DNA of 64,000 nt from Cycas panzhihuaensis (Eukaryota; Cycadophyta), in the NCBI GenBank assembly GCA_023213395.1, contig CM041465.1, positions 245,713,741 through 245,777,740 on the forward strand. The letters run 5' to 3'. Shown here piece by piece: positions 58,364 through 64,000 of this stretch. Within the stretch, counting starts at the first letter, position 1. Every line of letters begins with the position of its first letter. The position numbers and the translations under genes are program-made. The notes below the pieces were generated by a model. The model saw only the letters and a list, made by a program, of their open reading frames with translations, was not told the origin of the DNA and made no database searches.

Positions 58364-60344
58364 TATAATTAAGATAAAAAATTAGCTTAAAAATATTACA
58401 AATGTGTCTAATTAGGGTTAAAATGGAGCCTTGACTTGTGAAGTTTTGAACACCTGCAAAACAATGTCAAAATAAGATGAAACTAGTTCTAATGGTAGAG
58501 TTCTGAAAAACCTTTCTAATGGTTCTTACGATTTGAAAAACAGAGTTATAATAGTCAAGTTCTTGAAGAAACAACAAACAGACTTGTTTATGGTAAGTGA
58601 AATATGTGTAAAAAATAAGGTCAAATTTGACCAACTCAAACACTACATAAACAAACTCAAAATGAGTTAAAGATGACACTAGGCTGAAGAGATTTAAAAT
58701 ACGAGTCCAACAAGTCCAATTTTATAAAAAACTGATACTCTAGTGTGAAGCTATAATAGTAAAGATAAATAATCATCTCTGTAAAAAAAATTCAAAATGA
58801 AAAAATATGATTAGGGCCTTTAGCCCCTTACTGAATAAGGTCAAGATCACGTGAGACTTGATAAGATCAATAGCTAAGAGTCCAAGGGGACTAACGGATC
58901 TCAAAATTTATCAAATATTTAATATAAATTATGAATAATATTTAAAAAAAAAATAGATTTATTTTTATTTTAAGTTCGCCCCCAAAGGTAAAGGACATGG
59001 TCATATGGCATGATAACGTGACGAAAGGCCACAGATTGAAGGGGGTTAAATGAAATCCAAATGTGCAGACTTAAAATTTTATTAAATTCAATTTAATTTC
59101 AATCGAACTTTAAAGAAAAAAAAATGTAAAAGTCGAATGGCAACTGGCGACGGAGAGCGATGAAAAATTTGACGTGAAATAGATCGTGAATCGAACAAAG
59201 AGTCAATTGATTCTTTCATATACCAGCGACACCTCAACGAGAAATTTACAGGCGATGCAGATTCACGAGCATTGTTGTAGTAGAGTGGGGTGGAGGATAA
59301 CGACAAACAATTGAGAAAATACAAAAAATTGATGATATATTCAACTCTAACCAGAGGAGAACTGCATTAACAAGCTGACCTTGAAGTGCAAATTCACAGC
59401 GGCAACTAGAAATTTTGTTTGCTAAGAAAGATACAAATTCCCGCTTAACAGGAAGCATTTGCAGAGCTTTGCCAAACTGACGTTAAGAGCAGAGAAGACG
59501 AAGTAGAATGCCTCTTTAGAAATAGATCTTATATGAATTCTTTTAAACTGAAGCAGTAGAACATTTGGTCTAAAGGGCTTTGCATTCCCTGTAGAACCCA
59601 TGTAGACCAGCTCTTCGGGATCCCAACTAACAATGAGCTAAGATATCTATGCGACGAGGCTGTTATTCCTTTTTATATGGGCAGGGGGCAAAGGCACTGA
59701 GTCTCAGAATAGAGACACAATATATAGACAAGTTGGAGTCGCACAAAAGACACAGAGGGTCGTATGGTTCATAGAGGGACACAGGTTCAAATAGAATAAT
59801 AGTATTTATTTATTTTTCAAAAAATGTATTAAAAAATAAAGAGAAAAAAATAAAAAAAGATTATTGACCTTTTACAGATCCGAGAGAGTACTTGGCAGTC
59901 TGAAGAGGATACCTCCACTCATAGTGCACGAAATGTTGAACAGATTCTTCCATTGCGAAGATAACTCAATTGTGATCAAAACAAGTAGTAGCTTGAAGGG
60001 GTTTGACCACTGGTTTGGAAGGTAGATTACACTAAAGTTTAAACTACTTGTTGATCCAAATAATTGAGCTGAGAACCATTGAAAAAATGACAAACAATCC
60101 TTAAAAGGTTAGTCTATTTCCTTCCAAATCACAATAGCCTACACACAACTAAGTTTGTTGCAAAATATTGGGAGTTAAATGTTCAAATGGATCACAAAGA
60201 GTGTATGTACATCAAATGGAGGCCATTCACGTGAATATGTATTAAAATTCTAATGATAAATTTTATAGTAAACTTTAATATAACGAAAAATAATGAAAAG
60301 AATGCAATACTTAAGTATCATGGGTTGAATTGTGTGCTCTGATA
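56185..60344 (-). other. very long 5' leader of the minus-strand copia element
   Basis: About 4.1 kb separates the primer-binding site (about 60344-60333) from the gag ATG. The 400 bases before gag, around 56350-56620, align with the pre-gag leader of the next copia element (about 62660-62960): GAGAGGGTGAGTGCC against GAAAGGGGTGAGTGCC, and CTAGATCTATCATTAGGTA against CTAGATCTGTCACTAGGCA. A 780-bp tandem duplication sits in the middle. The segment 59120-59800 is less AT-rich and may be foreign; it matches nothing I recognise. Confidence 0.65.
57587..59110. repeat. 780-bp tandem duplication within the copia leader
   Basis: Copy 1 is 57587-58366 and copy 2 is 58367-59110, both starting AATTAAGATAAAAAATTAGC. 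Most of the length aligns with scattered changes. An (AT)n run (58331-58359) marks the end of copy 1 and is absent from the end of copy 2. Confidence 0.93.
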
Positions 60345-60670
60345 TCAAGGACAAAGTGGATAGAATATAAAGCCATTTTGAATGAGTTAACTATAGTTCT
60401 GATACAAAGGCAGTATTAAAAAATACCAATAAGGCATTCCCTATTATTATATAGTTTTGGGCAAGCGACAAGCTCCTCTACCCAACATTAAATTTAAAAT
60501 TTAAGCAAACAATAAAACATTAAATGCATTATTAAAGTAATATATCTTAAGTGGTGTTGGTGGCTATATGTTAGCTCAAGGTGGTTGCATGGTGGCTTTA
60601 GGTGGCTCGAGGTGCCTTTTAGGGGCCTAAGGTGGGTGCACATATTTAAATGTTGGACATTATTCTAACA
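60345..60670 (-). repeat. 5' LTR of the minus-strand copia element (inner end trimmed)
   Basis: It aligns with 51600-51952 except for the missing bases at its inner border next to the primer-binding site GCTCTGATA (plus strand, about 60336-60344). It ends TCTAACA at 60670, followed by TSD TACTG. Confidence 0.85.
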
Positions 60671-60673
60671 TAC

Positions 60674-61082
60674 TGTTCTTAGAGGTTGATTTTGTTAAAA
60701 CTTTGTAATAACACCTTCATTTCTTTGTAATATATGTTAATTTTGTATATAATGTGTACCTTAGGCGACCCACATTATAAATTTAATCATATTTTGTATT
60801 TATGTCAGGTTTGCTGAATGTGTCGCTTAGTCGGCCAATTGTATTCATTAAAATCTTGATGGGATGCTTATAAATTAAGTCCCAAACTATTCATTTGTAT
60901 ATGATTTTGAAGTATATGTGGAAGCTCTACCATTTTTGAGCCTCATGTGATGACCAATTTGTCTGTGAATCATTATCTCTATTCAGCTCTTGTATTTTAC
61001 TTGTCTGTTACATTATTTTGATAGTATAACTTGATATTAGATTAGTAACACATGATTTCTAGATCTTGGAAGGTTTTTATCA
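60674..61082 (+). repeat. 5' LTR of the right-hand copia element
   Basis: 409 bp, TG...CA ends, directly abutting a good initiator-Met primer-binding site. No second copy is in the window. Confidence 0.7.
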
Positions 61083-61097
61083 TGGTATCAGAGCAAC

Positions 61098-63043
61098 TTT
61101 ATGCTCAGATTTGAAGATTTTTGAGAAAATAGTGGAAAATAAAGGCTCGTTCCCTTATAAGGACACCCTATTTTTAGTCATTTCTCCATTTTTCTCTTAG
61201 TTATTGGTGTAAGCTGTTGTGTTGATGTAAAGTTCAAGCATTCTTCAACATATTTCAATTCCATACAACTAATAATCAGTTCATTTGCAGTTGTACTTAC
61301 TTAGAGGTCTATTTTTTATCAAATAATGGAGGAAACAACTCATTTTCAAGCCACTTCAACCCTAGATTGAGACAAATCTGCTTGTTGGAGCTATATCTTC
61401 CTCCGTGGTTGTTATTTAGCTTTAGTCTATAAGAGTCTATTTAAAGGAGTTTCATGTTGTTTTAAGTTTGTTTTCTATAAGCTTTACCTTACAGAAACCC
61501 CACACATTATGTAGCTTATATCTGCTCGTCTAGGGCTTGTTTTGTATCAAATATCCTTCCTTGTCATGTCACTGACTCTTGCCTTCCCTCTCATGCACTC
61601 GTAGATTAAAAAATTTGAGATTTAAAGGCTCATTGGGCTCTTGTTCCTCCCATAGGTCGCCCATGGCTGTACGTAGTTTATGCAGACTCTACAAATTTAT
61701 TTTCTTTAAAAACTTTTATGTTTTCCATTAAGATTAACTTTAGATCATTGAAATCAAATCATATTTGATAATTCTTAGGATTACGACCCTTTAGCCCCCT
61801 TGATTTGGTCCTTTTGATCTCTCATATGATTATAATCATTACAAAAGTGGTAGATTCCAAATAACTATATGTTATTTTAGATTATTTTTGCAATTTCAAA
61901 AACTTCAAATCATATTTCATAAAATTTTAGGTCCATTAGCCCCTAGCTACATCAACGAGTGGTTTTGTGCAGTCTGTAGGTGACCGTGGGCCAATTTTGA
62001 AGGGGTTTAAGCCTATCCCTCTTAAGGTTTTCTCCCAACAGAGCACCTATAACCGTCTTGGCCATAACTCTGCAATCAGCTATCTGATTTCCAATCCGTC
62101 TAGACCGTCGAAAAGTGGATTCAAAGGACTATAACTTGGAATCAAATTGAGCCAAATTTGAAACCGTTTTGCTAAAGTTATAAACTACTTAAGTAGAGCT
62201 TGGTGTTAGAGCATCTTTAAGCCTTTTTCTCATTTCTTAAAAGCTAAATTTAGATTTTCAGAAGTTCTTTTGCTGCTTTATGCCATTTTTAATTTTTAGT
62301 CATTTGTCTTATTTTATTTTTTTAGGGTAACAAAGTGCATGGTGTTGGTTTTTTGTGGGTGTCACTCTTGGAAGATAAAAGTGGATCTCTCTTATGCAAG
62401 CGCACTTAAGATCACTCTAAACCCTTTCTTTTTCATTAATTTCTTTTATTTCTATTTTATATTTTAGTTATTTTGTTAAAAAAGAACCTTTGTATGTAAT
62501 AAGTTACTTTATAAGATCAATATTATCACATTAAAAAAGATGACTTTCGAATTAACCTCCTTATACTAGCCTTGCAAGGGTAACAATTAAGACCTTTGAA
62601 GTTACCACGTCACATATGCTATTGGTGTACTCTAATTTGTTGAGGAAACCATTGACTATAAGGTGTCAAGTTGAGGTGGAAACCTTTCTATTAGAGTTTG
62701 GAGACTAGGCTAGACCCGAAAGGGGTGAGTGCCTTAGTTAGTCAAGTTCTCACTACTAGATCTGTCACTAGGCACAAGTCTGGTGCAGGTGGGGAAATAA
62801 GTAGACCTTCATTGCAACCCATGTATTGAGGTATATAGATCCTTGAACTCATTTACCGGTATATAGGACCCTTGGTTTGCCACTTGTGGGCAAATACCAC
62901 TAAATAGAATAGTAACTCAGAACTTTCTTGGAGACCCTTAAGACTTAAAATTCTAGATTAGCAGCCCCTTAGGTAGATTAGTACTTGAGCACATGAATTT
63001 TAAAGATACAAAATAAAAAGAAAAAAAAAAAACTCTTAGAAAA
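61098..63043 (+). other. long leader of the right-hand copia element
   Basis: Non-coding. The last 400 bases (about 62660-62960) align in reverse orientation with the pre-gag leader of the minus-strand copia element. Upstream, phrases such as CCCTTTAGCCCCCTTG (about 61788-61803) and CCATAACTCTG (about 62061) have loose counterparts in the 780-bp repeats of that element. Confidence 0.55.
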
Positions 63044-64000
63044 ATGGCATCACAAATGTTATTATCCAACATAATTAAACTTAATGGTATAAAAAATTTC
63101 ATACCATGGAAAAAAGAAGTTAAAAATCTACTTATCATAAATGACTTTTAGGCCTAAATAGAGACATACCCCTTCCTAGACCAACACAAAATCCCAACGA
63201 TCTTGACACCTTAATTCCTCTTGATGCTATAACCTTATCCAAATTTAGAGCTAAGGATAATATTACTTTGTTCTTCCTCTACTTGGTAGTTGAAGACCAA
63301 GTGTATTAAAACATATAAACAATCGAAACATCTCATGAGGCATAAACCATTTTTTATGCCCTCTATGAAAGAAATGATGAATTTAAGTCCTTGACCCTTA
63401 AAGCTCATCTATATGTCATCCCTTTTGTAGGCACTATCACAACCCATTTAACTGCAGTAAAGACCATTATGATCCAATTGATAATCCTAGGTGAACCACC
63501 TTTAGATCATGACCTCATATCTAACATCCTAAAACTTTTACTCACAGAATATAATAGTTTTATCTTTAAACTTCATGACAATTATTCAAAAATAGACTTT
63601 ATCACATTTAAGCTCTCTTGCTATGGGAAGAGAACATTCTCAATAAACTTAGGGTTACATTTACTTCTGACTTAATGCTTGTCTTTACAACCCATAATTC
63701 ACAAAAAGGTAAGACTGTACAAAAGATAACTCAATAGTCAAGTCAACTATAAAACCTTGCTCAATAATTAGATTCTCTCAATATATCTCAAGAGTCATAT
63801 CAACAACTAACTCAGCAATAACAACAACCAGTAAGTACCTTTTCCAATCCAAGTCAGCAACTGCAGTAGCCCAAATAACAGCCATAGTTTCAACGACAAA
63901 AGAACCACTGGAGTAGATCAAATATCACCTACCTTTACTATGGAAAAACTAGACACCTCATTGTTGAATGTAGAAGATGTCAAGTTGATTTGTAAATCTT
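63044..64000 (+). pseudogene. copia gag (broken, incomplete at window end)
   Basis: ATG 63044 opens MASQMLLSNIIKLNGIKNF, a copia gag start, broken after about 35 codons. A later open frame (63391-63675) contains LIILGEPPLDHDLISNILK and LLTEYNSFIFKL, the capsid block that in the family reads LxxxGExxxDxDLxxxIL. Near the end a knuckle-like TYLYYGKTRHLIVEC (about 63926-63972) has Tyr at the first Cys positions. Confidence 0.65.

Larger units (their letters stand above)
51600..60670 (-). mobile_element. full-length Ty1/copia element, minus strand, TSD TACTG, inactive
   Basis: LTRs are at 51600-51952 (3') and about 60345-60670 (5'). The target duplication TACTG is exact (51595-51599 and 60671-60675). 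Minus-strand order is 5' LTR, primer-binding site, very long leader, gag (from 56184), protease, integrase, RT, RNase H, purine tract (TATAGGGGAGAA, 51964-51953), 3' LTR. The 5' LTR appears to have lost about 11 bases at its junction with the primer-binding site (TTGATATCAGAGCAC, against CTTGACTCCAACA at the other LTR's end). Stops and frameshifts break the coding region. Confidence 0.92.
60674..64000 (+). mobile_element. Ty1/copia element, plus strand, 5' part (runs off window)
   Basis: The LTR 60674-61082 starts TGTTCTTAGAGG and ends TTTTTATCA. The primer-binding site TGGTATCAGAGCAAC starts at 61083. A leader of about 1.95 kb is followed by a gag remnant from ATG 63044. The minus-strand copia element inserted two bases inside this LTR's start (TSD TACTG contains the first TG), so this element is the older of the two. 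Confidence 0.8.

Overview
This window is nuclear DNA of a plant, probably a seed plant with a very large, retrotransposon-filled genome. That is inferred from AT-rich sequence, nested and decayed Ty1/copia and Ty3/gypsy LTR elements on both strands, plant-type intron borders, and one recognisable plant gene. A gymnosperm or another large-genome lineage fits, but nothing seen here fixes the species.

Only one cellular gene can be supported: the last seven coding exons (32027-34801, + strand) of an RRP12-like ribosome-biogenesis protein. All its splice sites are canonical and the frame is open to the stop. The first two thirds of the protein is not recognisable in the 32 kb upstream. The gene either has a huge repeat-filled intron or is 5'-truncated.

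Layout. 1-3471: 3' half of a + strand copia element ending in an LTR. 3472 to about 10450: decayed + strand gypsy element A, with protease, RT, RNase H, integrase, an extra ORF after pol, and the 3' LTR. 10533-11832: tandem duplications and a minus-strand LTR with primer-binding site. 11833-19060: minus-strand gypsy and copia wreckage, including a gypsy-protease/copia-RT fused frame. 20074-20392: a 29-bp minisatellite. About 20640-25290: gypsy element B, related to A, which keeps gag and the same post-pol ORF but has lost nearly all of pol. 25291-25617: a copia RT scrap. 25618 to about 29690: two related short gag-only LTR elements in head-to-head orientation, meeting at a perfect 236-bp spacerless palindrome. 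32027-34801: the RRP12-like exons. 36335-40180: a complete LTR element without recognisable pol, with target-site duplication ATATG. 44757-51457: a complete but dead chromovirus with a chromodomain remnant. 51600-60670: a complete minus-strand copia element (TSD TACTG) inserted 2 bp into the 5' LTR of another copia element (60674 to window end).

The most interesting signals are the conserved post-pol ORF of about 365 codons shared by gypsy elements A and B and kept in B after pol was lost, the perfect palindrome at an LTR-LTR junction, the multi-zinc-knuckle gag, and the very long leader shared by the two copia elements at the right end. Most LTR borders come from TG...CA ends plus primer-binding-site, polypurine or target-duplication evidence. 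Borders given as approximate could not be fixed by reading alone.
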